From NCBI RefSeq assembly GCF_000699445.3, contig NC_067202.1, positions 13,979,924 through 14,043,923 of the forward strand: 64,000 bases of DNA, in the 5' to 3' direction. Each line of letters begins with the position of its first letter. Position 1 is the first letter of the stretch. This document shows positions 1 through 11,024 of this stretch, in pieces. This DNA comes from Schistosoma haematobium (Eukaryota; Platyhelminthes; Trematoda; Strigeidida; Schistosomatidae). The position numbers were made by a program, and so were the translations under genes. The notes beneath the pieces were generated by a model. The model saw nothing but the letters and a program-made list of their open reading frames with translations. It had not been told where the DNA came from and did not search any database.

Positions 1-429
1 TACTTAATGTCCGCCCCCCTTATTCTAAGCTTTCATTTGACTCATTTATTGATGGTATATCTTTTACTGTTATTTGTATATTGTACAGTAAATGTTCCCG
101 TTAGGGATACTGTAATTTCTTGTTTGTGATATGCTGTTGTTGTTATGCAGTTGGTATATACAAACCAACGACTTTTTAAATCAGGATTACAATAAAGACA
201 CTTTAATAATAGAAAGTTTATCAACTTATTGCAGTAGATTAAAAGAGTTCATTGAACTAACGGAATGGATGATTTCACTGTTACTGTCCTCGATTATTGT
301 ACTATTGATCAAGTGGAGGACATTAATTTGATAGATATAAAGCTATTATATGTACTGATCAAATCTATCCTAGTCTGTCCTACTCAACCATTCAGGCAGC
401 CAACAGATAACGGACAATATCAATCAACA
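1..429. other. AT-rich sequence without recognised gene
   Basis: Only short chance ORFs are present. I see no splice-bounded coding pattern, tRNA or recognisable repeat in this stretch. Confidence 0.4.
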
Positions 430-1000
430 TATCGAATTGAGTCCATTCCTGCATGTGAAAATCGTATCCAGGGTCTTTGGTCTCGCGCGAGAATGCTCAA
501 CTCCTACACTATTGAGTCGTCTTGATTTCAATGAAGCTCAGCAATCTCCACAACCATATACTGAAAATTATCGCGTGCTCACTGGTGAATAGCTTTAAGA
601 AGGAATTTCTAGAGTCCTGGTGAGAACCCGTAACCATCAGAGCTAATTCGTGTCAAATGTGAGGCAGTTACTCACTGAAGACAATGGAAGATGGTCACTC
701 ATTGTCGTGGTTTAATTGAGATCAGATAGAAATACTATTGGATGCAGGCTCACAGGTCTAAATATTAAGCGTTTACGCGTGATACCGAAGGTCATGGGGT
801 CAATTCACCCCGTGTGGGATCAAGGATTAGCATTTTTGAGGAGTCCCATAGCAGGAAGAAACGGCCGTTCAGTGCTTCCAGGTCTTAAATGATTGTCTAA
901 CTTAGATCGGTTCATGATTCCAATGAAATTCAACAATCTCTACAGACTCATGCTAGGTATCCCGTTGTTGATGTTAAGGGCTGAAATTATTCAGTTTTTC
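430..1000. repeat. SINE-A unit, inverted pair (old copy)
   Basis: The first ~85 bases are a minus-strand tRNA-like head of the repeat I call SINE-A. From about 520 the sequence turns and runs as a plus-strand unit with the usual order: the segment around 'gtgctcactggtgaat', the 'gttactcactgaagacaatgg' block, the tRNA-like head near 735-800 and a decayed hammerhead block at about 830-875. In the latter CUGAGGA has become TTGAGGA, GGAC has become GGAA, and the cleavage triplet is GTT, so it should be catalytically dead. Confidence 0.7.
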
Positions 1001-1649
1001 TTACCAAATATAAGTCCTGACCAGACTAGACCGATATTACCATCTAGTCACATTTTTATTATTATAGCTAAACAGTATCCAACTGTTGACGTTTGAAGTG
1101 TATGGTACTGTGTTCGAGTCTCGGTGTAAACAATAATACGTCCTGGATTCAGCTACCAGTCATTGTCTAACTTAAATAAGTTCCGTACAATAATAGAGTT
1201 GTTCAATAATTTTTGTGTGGTGATCTGTTTACAATTGGTTCTGTTTACTGTATTATCGTTAGTACGTTTGCGCTTTCAATAATTAACAGTGCTATAGTGG
1301 ACTTACAGAGTGAAATAACTTGGTAATCAACAGTGTACAGCTACTGTACCTGGATCCCCACTTTTTCCAGAAATAAAGGTCAATTATATTGTCTATTTAC
1401 CAATACTAACTTGATAATTCTTGTGAATTGAGATATATTCTGTCATTATCTCATGGTAGATAGTCATTTATTCTAAGTACATAATCACCATTTGGATTTA
1501 CGTAGGTCATAAATAACTAGTCAATCAGTATAAGGTATAAGTTAATAGGATTTGTTATTTTCAACCATTTCCACTTCGTATTACCATGAAATTATTTCGG
1601 TTAATATATAGTAGACATCATATACTATAACATTAATTACTTAATCACT

Positions 1650-1960
1650 TTATTAGTTATTATTGTGTCATTTACTGACAATAACCCACCTCAGGGAAAT
1701 TGATGAAGGACTGCACAAGATCGTGGATTGACTAAAGTCAGGCATTAACATTGTAGGATTCTGGTTCATTGGTTTATTAGTTAAAATTTCGTGTGTGAAA
1801 CCTAAGGTCCTGAGTTTGAGTCCCGCATGCGAAGTCATGGATGCGCACTGTTGAATAGTCCCATACTAAGGCAAAGCGGCTGTCTAGTGCTCCCAGATTT
1901 TCAAGAGTGGTCTACCTTAGATACAGGTACAGTTATTGATAAATCATTACCTGATCAAGA
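1650..1960 (+). repeat. SINE-A unit, plus strand, degenerate
   Basis: Diverged tRNA-like head with a B-box-like 'gagtttgagtccc', then the 'ggatgcgcactg' block and a damaged hammerhead region (TTGAATA in place of CUGAGGA, GGCAAAGC in place of GGACGAAAC). The 'gtggtct' 3' motif follows. Assigned by similarity to the better copy at 6290-6660. Confidence 0.65.
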
Positions 1961-2014
1961 TACTCAATATCCATTGACCGAATACCATCAGTAACATCCT
2001 GAAAGTATAAACCA

Positions 2015-2200
2015 GGTTTCAAATGAAGAGGAAATTGAGAAGAGACACTGGAGGTGGATAAGATACACATTATGGAAATCATCAAACTGAATCACTAAGC
2101 AAGTCATAACTTGGAAGTTTCAATGAGAAAGTAAAAAGAGTCCGACTACTGAATAAATAACGTTTGAAGTTGGATACTGAGATCAAGATCGACTGGAAAT
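2015..2200 (+). pseudogene. RTE-type non-LTR retrotransposon fragment (C-terminal coding end)
   Basis: Translated piecewise, the stretch resembles the C-terminal end of the RTE reverse transcriptase copies elsewhere in the window, around a 'W-x-W-I-x-x-T-L-x-K-S-S-N' pattern. It is short and interrupted by stops, so it is a dead fragment. The family assignment is by comparison with 32569-33597 and 40031-40752. Confidence 0.55.
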
Positions 2201-2344
2201 AACTCAGGATGGAGAGGTTTAAAGGTTTTTAGTCGTCGACCCATTCTCGAACATGAGTAATAGACTTAGATACATAATACATCATATTTAAATCACCTCT
2301 TAATCTACAGTAAGATAGTATAAAAACGTCGAAGAACTAATTTT

Positions 2345-2520
2345 TTTCGCTGTTTTTTCTAGGATATAACTTTTTATTTTGGATAATTTTTCTGGTTAGC
2401 GTTTTTTTAGCGAGTTAGTTTTCTACCGGATGGGGTCACTAACCCCATGCCCAACCCTTCTCTTTTATCCGGGCTTGGGACCGGCAGTAGCCCAAGAGGG
2501 GCTCCAGGTGGAGTTAAATA
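2345..2520 (-). pseudogene. Non-LTR retrotransposon fragment (GC-rich block)
   Basis: A GC-rich island containing 'ccggatggggtcactaaccc' and 'tatccgggcttgggaccgg', unlike its AT-rich surroundings. Related blocks recur at 20780-20870 (opposite orientation) and 24345-24400. I infer a piece of an autonomous non-LTR element; no domain can be read. Confidence 0.4.
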
Positions 2521-2839
2521 TGGATCCGAATATTCAAATAGTTATGAATTATAGAATTTAACATTTCATAATATGGACTATGAAATTTAGCAGCTAAAAT
2601 TCAAAATCATTGGTTAATGATTTATTATTTCAATTAGTGGGCTACATTGTGTGACCATTATTCATTATAGATTTATCACGTAGCTACATTGACTAAAGTT
2701 GGTCTACTATTCCCAACTAAAAAAATTTAGGAAATTTGTTTGAACAGATTTATTGTATGGTCCTAAATTGAGAAAAAAGAACAATGATGAAGGTTAAATT
2801 GACTTGATATTGTTTGTTTGTATCTTCCCATTGTTATTT

Positions 2840-3095
2840 AGGACTGCGATTGGTTAGTCTCTTGTTGGCATATGTGCATCCTGGACAGATTGCCTTGATA
2901 TAGCCTTATTTCACAAGCATTATATGCAAAGATGGATGGTGGCTAGCAATGGAATCCAGGACACGTGTTTCGTCATATTTAGGACTCGTCAGCTCGATGT
3001 ATCTGAATCTCAGAGTTGATGTTCACTCTGGAACTCGAACTCAGTACTTTTCGCTTCAAATGCCATCGCGTTATCCACTTAGGTATGTCTGAAAA
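2840..3095 (-). repeat. SMalpha-like repeat unit
   Basis: On the minus strand this has a tRNA-like head ('gtggataacgcgatggcatt') and B-box-like 'gagttcgagttcc', followed by 'gatacatcgag', a hammerhead core and 'ctggattccattgctagcc'. This order matches what I know of the schistosome SMalpha family, which encodes hammerhead ribozymes. Other diverged units lie at 26870-27260, 36150-36600, 55440-55520 and around the LTR insertions at 56.5 and 62 kb. Confidence 0.75.
2954..2998 (-). ncRNA. Hammerhead ribozyme motif, SMalpha type
   Basis: Minus strand: stem I strand AUCGAG (2998-2993), CUGACGA (2992-2986), stem II GUCC/UGAC around UAAAUA (one mismatch at its loop end), GAAA (2971-2968), the self-complementary stem III ACACGUGU, the cleavage triplet GUC ending at 2960, then CUGGAU as the other stem I strand (one G-G mismatch). 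All core residues (CUGANGA, GAAA, NUH) are kept. SMalpha hammerheads are known to self-cleave; activity of this copy is inferred only. Confidence 0.75.
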
Positions 3096-3329
3096 CCTGA
3101 TAATGAAAGAAAATCTAATTTGAAACCACTTTTTCTGGAGTGTATTTATTCTAGAAAGGTAATATTTATTTATTACTAAAAGTTTGAGTTACCCTGTTTT
3201 TGATACTTTGGATGGGATAACTAAAAGCCAAACTAATGATAATACGAACATTGTAGCAGTTGAACAGGATATCAACTTAATAATTGAATTCCTGAGCCGA
3301 TGTAAGCCAGAACTTCATTGAAAACCTGA

Positions 3330-3720
3330 TACCACTGGATGATCATTTCGTGAAAGTGTGAGACTCCTCAGCAGTGCGCGTCCAATCATCGCACACGTAG
3401 TACTCAAACCCAGGATCTTCGGTCTCTCGCGCGAAATCCTAATATCTAGAACACTGAGTCGAACTTCAACTAATCCACGATATTGTGCAACCGCCCATCA
3501 TTGTTTTTAATAAGTAATTGCCTCACAACAGACACGTTTGAACTCCACTGGTCATGGCCGTCCAATACTTCCAGGTTTCCAAAAGTGGTCTAACATCAAT
3601 CGGTTCATGGTCTCAATCAAAAACTTATTAATCTCCACAACCCCTATACTAGTAAGTTGAAATAGTTCCTCATCTATTGTGTCAATAGAATAGATTCACT
3701 TAATCCTAGAGGATAAAGAG
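3330..3720. repeat. SINE-A fragments, minus then plus
   Basis: At 3350-3480 a minus-strand unit runs from the 5' half of the hammerhead (CTGCTGAGGAGTC on the minus strand) into the tRNA-like head. From about 3530 it is fused to plus-strand sequence containing 'ccgtccaatacttccaggtt', the 3' half of the same unit. Another inverted arrangement with a junction inside the unit. Confidence 0.6.
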
Positions 3721-3999
3721 TGATTTAGGTTCCTAGATATCATTGATAGACACAATTCATCAATTCTAAATTGTTTTGATTTTAAGCATAGAAACAAAAT
3801 TAATCCGAGATAAATTATGATCACGTTTTTTTTTCTAAGAAGAAAAGAATCGTTTAATATCCTAATCAGAAGATAATTCCCATTTTGTTTTATCCGGCTA
3901 ATTTAATTCTCACAGATACATCTTTAATTTAATTTGTTGGATTTTATTTTTCATTCTTTTTCTTTCTGTCTTATAATTTAGTTAAAATAAACGAAATAC

Positions 4000-4587
<588 letters not shown>

Positions 4588-5099
4588 TGCTGGTAATAAA
4601 CAGTTTAAATCATACCATTTTAAATAAGATACGATATAATTCAATGATCTTAATAGGCTTCAGAATTATGGTGTTCTTCTTTAGTGTCTGATTCAAAACT
4701 ACATGTTGTGTCACTAAGTTAGAAGATATAAAAACATTGGAAACTGTCTAATCGATTGATAGACTAGGTGAAACGAGACATATCTTAAGGTTGTGCTCAA
4801 ATGCTGTCTTTAGGCTAAGCGCTAACTGAAACGTAATAAACAAGGTACGTTGTTGGACGAACCTGATGATGCACTTTGTCAAGGCCTTGGCCTATATACA
4901 TATACCAATGATTTGAGTACGTTGTTATTCAAGTGGCAGTGACAGCTTCCAAGTCATTTTTAGTCCTTTCACTCACGTGCCAGTTTAGGTTTGAGTTTAG
5001 GAAGCGTGTATATTTGATTGGACGACCGCAAAAAATAGCGTTTATGTTGTGGACAATCTCCTTGACAGTAAAGTTGAATATAGTGTTTTCGGTTTAGTA

Positions 5100-5225
5100 C
5101 TAGTTTAAGCCTGAAATGATAAGTAGTGTTGTTTGCCCTGGGATTTGGACTCAAATCACTTAGTTTCACATACTGAGACGTTGCCATTAAGGTACTTGAA
5201 TGTCCATTGACCTTCCGTAGGACTG
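5100..5225 (-). repeat. SINE-B-like tRNA-related fragment
   Basis: On the minus strand the block 'ggcaacgtctcagtatgtg' followed by 'gatttgagtccaaatccc' parallels the tRNA-like head of the repeat I call SINE-B (best copies near 23740 and 28620). Diverged, with no further structure visible. Confidence 0.5.
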
Positions 5226-5847
5226 AGATATCTACAAATGATTGATGTCTGATTGTTGACGGATTTCATGTTTATTATACTCCTTCAGTTTTGGTCGACT
5301 TCTATCAATGAAACTTCGGTTCCCATATGGATCCTTATTTTCCTCAAGATTAAAGGTGCTCTTCGGTGACGAATATCAGTTTCCAAGAAACCTAGATGAA
5401 ACAGGATATCCTGATGACTACTCCCACTACCTACATAATACACGCGATGTAGAGTCATTTAGAGTAGTGATCATATAAGGCGGTCTGCTTAAATATTTGA
5501 GCTACCTGTGTTCTGCCATCTGGATATTTCAACAAGTTATCTGTTTTCTCGTTTGCTTTAACACATCATTTTGCTTATTAGTCTCATCACTTATTCAGGT
5601 GTGTTTGTGAAAAGCTTACTACATTTGGCTGTATAAGTTACAAAAAAGCTTAATCAGAGACAACGTGGTTGCTGGCAATATCCATCGAAAAGAATAAACA
5701 TTATTCAGATGTCTATTCCTGAACTGCTAATGTCTAACTGGGAACCACCCAGTATTTATCACAAAGATCTATCAAGAAACGGAAACCTGTTGTAATAGTT
5801 TGTGCTGAGAATTCTATATTCTACCAAAAATATAATATTGAATAAAG

Positions 5848-5924
<77 letters not shown>
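5848..5924. repeat. Compound trinucleotide microsatellite (CTA)n(ATA)n
   Basis: Uninterrupted CTA units switch directly into AAT/ATA units at about 5883. Confidence 0.95.
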
Positions 5925-6195
5925 TACAACTTGATCTATAGGTTTTGAACGGTAACACCAAAGGTTTTGACAAACATGACACTGAATACTACTGAAAGAT
6001 CAACCAATTTTAGACTGACTATATTTTGGCCTCACACTCGTAAAAGTTTTCAAGCTGAATAATCGCTAGTCAAACTTCAGTCTTCTGAAGTTTGATGAAG
6101 CCATTATTATCGGAAGGGGTTTGTGGAGATTTTACAAATTTCACAGATTGAAATCATGAGTCAGTTGAAGCTAGACCACCATGGAAAACCTGGAA

Positions 6196-6241
6196 ACACT
6201 GGACTGCTGTTTCGTCCTAGTATGGGACTCCTCAGCAGTGC
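6196..6241 (-). ncRNA. Hammerhead motif in SINE-A, minus strand
   Basis: Minus strand: stem I GCACUG pairs with CAGUGU (one G-U), core CUGAGGA, stem II GUCC/GGAC with loop CAUACUA, GAAA, and a GUC triplet before CAGUGU. Stem III is weakened: from ACAGCAGU only the two outer pairs form. The core is intact but cleavage is probably poor. Confidence 0.65.
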
Positions 6242-6484
6242 GCATCTACAATCCCGCACCCTGCGGGATTCTAAAATCTCCACAAACCCCTTCTGATAAT
6301 GATCATTTGCTCACTAGTGACTGAATTCAAGAGATATTCCTGGAGTTCTAGTGGGAAGCCGTTACCAGTGGAGTTCAACCAGTTCTGTTGTGAGATATCA
6401 GCTCACTGAAGACAATGGTGGATCGTGGCGCAACTTCGTGGATTGGTTGAAGTTAGACATTAACACCGTTGGATGCCGGCTCAG

Positions 6485-6495
6485 TGGTCTAGTGG
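6485..6495 (+). promoter_or_regulatory. A-box-like Pol III promoter element in SINE-A
   Basis: tggtctagtgg fits the A-box consensus TRGYNNANNNG. The matching B box about 40 bases downstream is decayed here but is a perfect GGTTCGAATCC on the minus strand of the copy near 21370. This supports a tRNA-derived promoter. Confidence 0.6.
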
Positions 6496-6563
6496 TTAAG
6501 TGCTCGCGCGCGAAACCAGTAGGTCCTGGTTTCGAATTTCGCGGGGTGCGGGATCGTGGATGC

Positions 6564-6609
6564 GCACTGCTGAGGAGTCCAATACTAGGACGAAACGGCC
6601 GTCCAGTGC
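6564..6609 (+). ncRNA. Intact hammerhead ribozyme motif in SINE-A
   Basis: Best copy in the window. GCACUG (6564-6569) pairs fully with CAGUGC (6604-6609) as stem I. CUGAGGA (6570-6576) fits CUGANGA. GUCC and GGAC (6577-6580, 6588-6591) form stem II around a 7-base loop. GAAA is at 6592-6595. ACGGCCGU (6595-6602) is self-complementary, giving a 4-bp stem III with no spare loop, and the predicted cleavage is after C6603 in GUC. Because stem III has almost no loop, activity would be expected mainly in dimeric RNA, as known for minimal type I hammerheads. Function is inferred. Confidence 0.8.
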
Positions 6610-6689
6610 TTCCAGATTTTCCATGGTGTTCCATCTTCAACTGACTCATGATTTTAATCTGTGAAGCCATTGTTGTCGGACTCCAGGAA

Positions 6690-7338
6690 ATTGATTTCTG
6701 TGTTCAAAATGAGACGGTTGTTAACATTCTTTTGCTTTGACCACATAATCATTTCTTCATTACACCATAAAATTTTGTTCAACTCTTTCTTTGAACTAAT
6801 TACATCAGTACATCTTTTTTATTTCGACAATCTCATAGACTAGTAACCTTATTTTAACTAAGCTGTACTCATTTTATTCTTACTGATTATCAGTGTACAT
6901 TCATAACGTTATAGTAAACACATTGAATTTCTTCATTATGTACATGGTGTAATTTGAACAATTAACCCATTGTGTAAACGTATGTGTAAGTCTGATTGAA
7001 AGCTTATCTACGTCTTAATCTTTATTTAACCTCCGATTGGTTGTAAACACTGACAATCAATAATTTACTCACAATTAATTCACACTTCTAAAATACATAG
7101 AGATATTTCTACTGTGTATTCTCACTCACTTCCCGGTATGCTTTGTCTTTAGTGTGCTTATGGATTTTATTAATCATTAGCAATACATTGTTCTAACAAC
7201 TGGTGTTCTGGTTTTTAAATATTCTCAAGTAAATTCATAGTACTACTAGGAGAACTGGCTTACTAAAATATTCTGATGACGGAACATTGTATATCAGAGT
7301 CAAATAAAGGGGAATTAACCCCTACAACGTAATCACAT
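6690..7338. other. AT-rich sequence without recognised gene
   Basis: No splice-bounded exon or recognisable repeat was seen. The 60-codon ORF starting at 6661 overlaps the end of SINE-A and is taken as chance. Confidence 0.4.
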
Positions 7339-7625
7339 TGTTGTGATTTATTCACAAATCGAAATACGACTTATACAATCTTAGTATTGTGCCAAATCAA
7401 CGACGTTCGACCGGTATGAGCAGCCTAGTATCCTTATTGATCCTTTGTTCGTCTAGCCTTTCCAGTTGAGCCCAGAACGACAATAACAGCTTCAATATGC
7501 AAATCATTTGATTTATATACAAGCCAAATAGACCACATTGCACCATAAAATAGGAAATAACATTTACACGAGATCAAACCAAAAAGTGGCTGTGAACGTG
7601 GGTGTTGGTAATTAATAAACTGATT
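7339..7625 (-). mobile_element. Diverged Ty3/Gypsy LTR fragment
   Basis: Minus-strand match to the LTR of the complete element at 56570-61958: shared 'cgaaatacgacttatac', 'cgacgttcgaccggt', 'gttgagcccagaac' and 'ccataaaataggaaataaca' in the same order. It starts with TGTTGTG at 7339 and stops near 7625, where a SINE-A unit begins. The rest of the LTR is not visible on the other side. Confidence 0.7.
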
Positions 7626-7830
7626 TTTTTATTGAGATCATGAACTTACTGATGTTAGACCACCACCTTTGGAAACCTGAAAGCACTGAACGGCTGTTTC
7701 GTCCTACTGTGGGACTCCTCATCAGTGCGCATCCACGATCCCGCTCGCGGGATTTGAACCCGGGGCCTTCGGTCTCGCGCGCAAACGCTTAACCAACTGG
7801 ACCACCGCGTCGGCATCCAATGGTGATAGT
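7626..7830 (-). repeat. SINE-A unit, minus strand
   Basis: tRNA-like head, B box and hammerhead region in the usual order on the minus strand. The hammerhead block (7683-7728) keeps stem II and GAAA, but the C of CUGAGGA is A and the triplet is GUU, so I expect no cleavage. It abuts an LTR fragment on its left. Confidence 0.75.
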
Positions 7831-8109
7831 GGATGGTTTTGTCATAGAGCTTTCATCCTTCTTCTGAACGACATCATCAGCACAAACTTCAGCTGAGAGA
7901 ACAAAACTCCATCAAAATCATCCCCCTGAGCTACAAATCTATCTAGATCAGTGACAAATAGAATCTATTGTTTCATAAACATATCAACTTCTCTGTATAC
8001 ATGTTAAAATACCAAAAGAATTAATGATTAATGATAATATAATCAAATCAGTGAATTGGATGACGGTGTTAGCCACAAAATCAGCAGATTAAATGAATAT
8101 CAGTGTGGG

Positions 8110-8450
8110 GTTGTAGGGATTGTTAAGTTTTTGATTAAAATCATGAATCGATGAATGTTAGATCACTATTGTAAACCTAAAAGCACTGGACTGCCGTTTC
8201 GTCCTAGTATAGAACTTCTTAACAATGCACATTCACAATTCTGCATGCAAGATTCGAACAGTTAGATACTGGTTCAGTGGTCTAGAAGTGAAGCATTCAC
8301 ACGAGAGACCAAATGTCTTGGGTTCGAATCCCACGTTGTGGGATCATAGATGAACATTACTGAAGAGTCCTATACTATGACAGAACGGTTGTCCAATGCT
8401 TTTAGGTTTTCAATGCTTGTCTAACACTCATCGATTCATGATATCAACCA
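8110..8450. repeat. SINE-A inverted pair
   Basis: A minus-strand 3' half (8110-8255) is followed by a plus-strand unit (8263-8450) with 'ggttcagtggtctag', a good B box 'gggttcgaatccc' near 8320 and a decayed hammerhead (CTGAAGAGTCC...GACAGAACGG). The turn-round point lies inside the tRNA-like head. Confidence 0.7.
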
Positions 8451-8665
8451 ACAGATGAAATGAAATTTACCTTTTTTCGTGCTAGTTTGATCGTCAATTA
8501 TGTATGTCCTTTATTTACATGTCTGTAAACACAACTATTTTAACAAATCATAGATCAGCACTTATTAACCAATCAGAATGGAGTATTGTTCGTTGTTCTG
8601 ATTGGTTTATTTGGATCCGACTATAAAAGTGAGAATAGAAATCGCATTTCTTTCTATTAGCTGGA

Positions 8666-8668
<3 letters not shown>

Positions 8669-8756
<88 letters not shown>
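8669..8756. repeat. (AT)44 dinucleotide microsatellite
   Basis: 88 bases of perfect alternating AT, ending 5 bases before the proposed splice acceptor of the exon at 8762. Confidence 0.97.
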
Positions 8757-8760
<4 letters not shown>

Positions 8761-8761
8761 G

Positions 8762-9053
8762 ATACTGGGGTTATTTGTAACCGGGGTAACATTGCTCAAG
8801 TCATGCTTGCATATGCTGGTGCTTTTAGTTGTTTAGTTATATTTCTACCATTAGTACAAATGGTTACACTTGAACAAGCTATGTCAGATCCTGATAAATA
8901 TATAAGATATGATACTAGTGATTTTAATATTGGAATGCATGTTGGACTTTCATTATTAATAAATTATGGAATTTTATCAACTGCAGTTTTATTTATAGTT
9001 ATAGTATCTAAAGCTCTTGGATATAAAAGGAAACGACATGGTTAAAATGAAAG
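8762..9053 (+). CDS. Last coding exon of an unidentified multi-pass membrane protein
   Basis: Reading from an acceptor 'gaaag' at 8757-8761, the exon is open to a TAA at 9043-9045 (about 93 codons). It is followed by a donor-like AAG/GTAAGA at 9053, so a spliced 3' UTR is possible. The product has two clear hydrophobic segments: one in 'AQVMLAYAGAFSCLVIFLPL', and one starting 'MHVGLSLLINYGILSTAVLF'. A short polar loop lies between them, and the tail ends KRKRHG, a basic cytosolic end typical of membrane proteins. The arrangement would suit the last two helices of a four-helix protein of claudin type, but no diagnostic motif is present and I do not name it. Upstream exons were not found. The acceptor sits beside (AT)44, which leaves no ordinary pyrimidine tract; an AG further in ('gctcaag' near 8798) is an alternative. 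Codon use and hydrophobic pattern favour a real exon over chance. Confidence 0.6.
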
Positions 9054-10465
9054 GTAAGATTTATTTTTCTTAATAATTATTATTTTAATATGTTTCTTAA
9101 TGACTTTTTCGTTTTAAAATTGGTATCCCAAATTCTTTGTTGCTGTGTGATAAGTCTTGCGGATTAAGAACGCTATATTCGTCTCCTAAGCTATTCTGTA
9201 ACCCTCAAGCTAGAAATATACAGCGACTTGAACACGAGAGAGAAGATTCAAAGTATGCGGGAAGTAGTTTACTCCAAGATTCGTTTTACTACAGAAAATA
9301 CAGGATTTTTATAAATATTTTAAATGTCTTTGGGTTGCTAGAAGATTCTGGAATGCTACTAATTATAGTAGCAGTGTAGCAGCCAGCCAATCAGAGCCTC
9401 TGCGTGTGACGTTTCGCTTCCTTGATATTTTTAGCTAAGACTTCAAGTGAACGCTGATTGGATGAAACGCTTCTTAGTGATTCGTGATGCTTGCTTGTCT
9501 TTTGCAACCAGTTTTCTGGATCACCCCAACAATGTGACCTTTCTTTTTTTTAATAAAAAAAGCTATTCTTTTGCTTTGCTACCAACTGTTCTAATTAATA
9601 ATCGGATTTATTGATCGTGGATGCTCATTACTAGAGAGTTCCATGATAGAATGAAACACATCCACAATGCTTCCAGGTTTTCCACGGTGGTCTAGATTTA
9701 AGTAACTCATGTTCTTAACTATTGAAAAAACAAACAATAAATTTGGTTCTATTTCGATTAAATCAGAACTGAAGTTAAGATGTTTTATATTGGTTTAAAT
9801 AAAAATCACCCCCATCTATTTAGTTTAAAAATTAATTCAATAATTATTTACAGTTATCGTGGTATGGCTTAGATACTGAGGTTTAAGATATTAAAGAAAG
9901 ATTTTTGAGAGGTCTAATTCATCATTTATCATAGTTGAATGCTTAGGTTGTTGAAATACAACTTTAGGTTCTTACAAAATTGACAACTTGACAATATATA
10001 TTAACTTTCAAGAAGTAACTAGGTAGTTTTGGAGTCTTCATATTTGTGGAGTGACGACTCAGTGATTAAAGCATCCGACATCCGAGTACTATGCAACAGG
10101 TTCGAACCTCTTACCATTTAAGTTGGTTTAGAGGGTTGTGTTGCATCACTAGCTCTTAGATTTGGAGTGTCGTTTAAGACCAACTACACGAATATGTATG
10201 TGGAAAATTAATTAATAATAATTTTGTAATCTTTTATGGAATAAGTTATCAACAATACATTATGTAAGCCTGTATTTCAAACAATAATTTGTAAAAATGG
10301 CAGAAAGCTAACTAATTTTGTAAACGGCGGTTGTAATCACAAAAGGTAATTAAACACTAGGGAATACACATGTGATTGATAGAATACAAGTACCTCTACT
10401 TGGATTCTGTGCTGATGATGTCGTCCAGAAGAACGATGAAATCTCCATGACCAAACCATCCAGCT
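9054..10465. other. Intergenic or UTR sequence with one SINE-A remnant and a tRNA-like block
   Basis: 9605-9735 holds the 3' half of a decayed plus-strand SINE-A. At about 10030-10120 there is a tRNA-like stretch with 'gactcagtgattaaag' and a B-box-like 'ggttcgaacc'. The D-arm and B box are suggestive, but no acceptor stem closes, so it is treated as a SINE head. Nothing else is recognised. Confidence 0.5.
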
Positions 10466-11024
10466 CAGAGAACAAATTTATTTTTTTTTATTATTTATTT
10501 GAACACATACGTAGTGGTACAAGGGAGCACCAGATACATATGCGCCACACAAATCAAATGAGATTTGTGTGAGGGCTGTTGATACTGTCAAGGTACCCAA
10601 ACCGGGGCAGGTGGTTTTCTGAGGGGGCCACACCCGGAGCCTTTGACCTGATGGTCTGATACACAAGGCAGTGAAACAACGTAAGGAGATACATTACCAT
10701 GGTAGCTCGTGACCAATAACTGGTTCATAGGCCATTTGTTCCCTCAGGAAACTGAAGTCTATGTGCACCATTGTTTGAGAACCAGGGTATTCCAACTCCC
10801 CTAGGTGGATCCTCCGTATCCACCAAGGCTCTTAAAGCGCCGGACATTCGCTTTTCGTCCTCTCAATTTTGTAAACAACACCCGTGATGTAAGAAGGCGA
10901 TGGGTAGGACTTCCCTGGAAGAGGCTATATACGCGTGGCCATGTGAGAACAGTTTGAGAGGGAGAGCGGACTCTTCCCACTCTCGGCCGTACCAGGGCAT
11001 TTGGGGGCACAGAGAACAAAATTT
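10466..11024 (-). mobile_element. Short AAAT-tailed retroelement (family C), full length
   Basis: A 530-bp element (10480-11009) on the minus strand. It begins near 'gcccccaaatgccctggtac' (right side) and ends in A/T-rich repeats next to 'gtaccactacgtatgtg' on the left. The flanks cagagaacaaattt (10466-10479) and cagagaacaaaattt (11010-11024) form a near-perfect target duplication. Copies at 14284-14800 and 19483-19971 have the same two ends, so this is a short unit and not a truncated long one. No coding frame persists among copies. An A-box-like 'tggccgagagtgg' lies near its 5' end in copy 19483-19971. I infer a SINE-like non-autonomous element. Confidence 0.7.

Larger units (their letters stand above)
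6096..6680. mobile_element. SINE-A inverted dimer flanked by a 19-bp target duplication
   Basis: A minus-strand partial unit (about 6115-6280) is joined to a complete plus-strand unit (about 6283-6661). The flanks are tgaagccattattatcgga (6096-6114) and tgaagccattgttgtcgga (6662-6680), 17 of 19 identical. I read this as an aged target-site duplication of the whole dimer. The plus unit shows an A-box-like tggtctagtgg at 6485-6495, a decayed B box near 6528, the hammerhead at 6564-6609, and a 3' end near 'actgactcatgatttt'. The inverted pair therefore seems to have inserted as one object, either a snap-back cDNA or a template-switched one. Confidence 0.75.

Noticed and set aside
8548..8799. ORFs of Ile/Tyr repeats on both strands and an in-frame ATG at 8602
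   Set aside because: They read through the (AT)44 tract. The real coding signal begins after it, at a likely splice acceptor.
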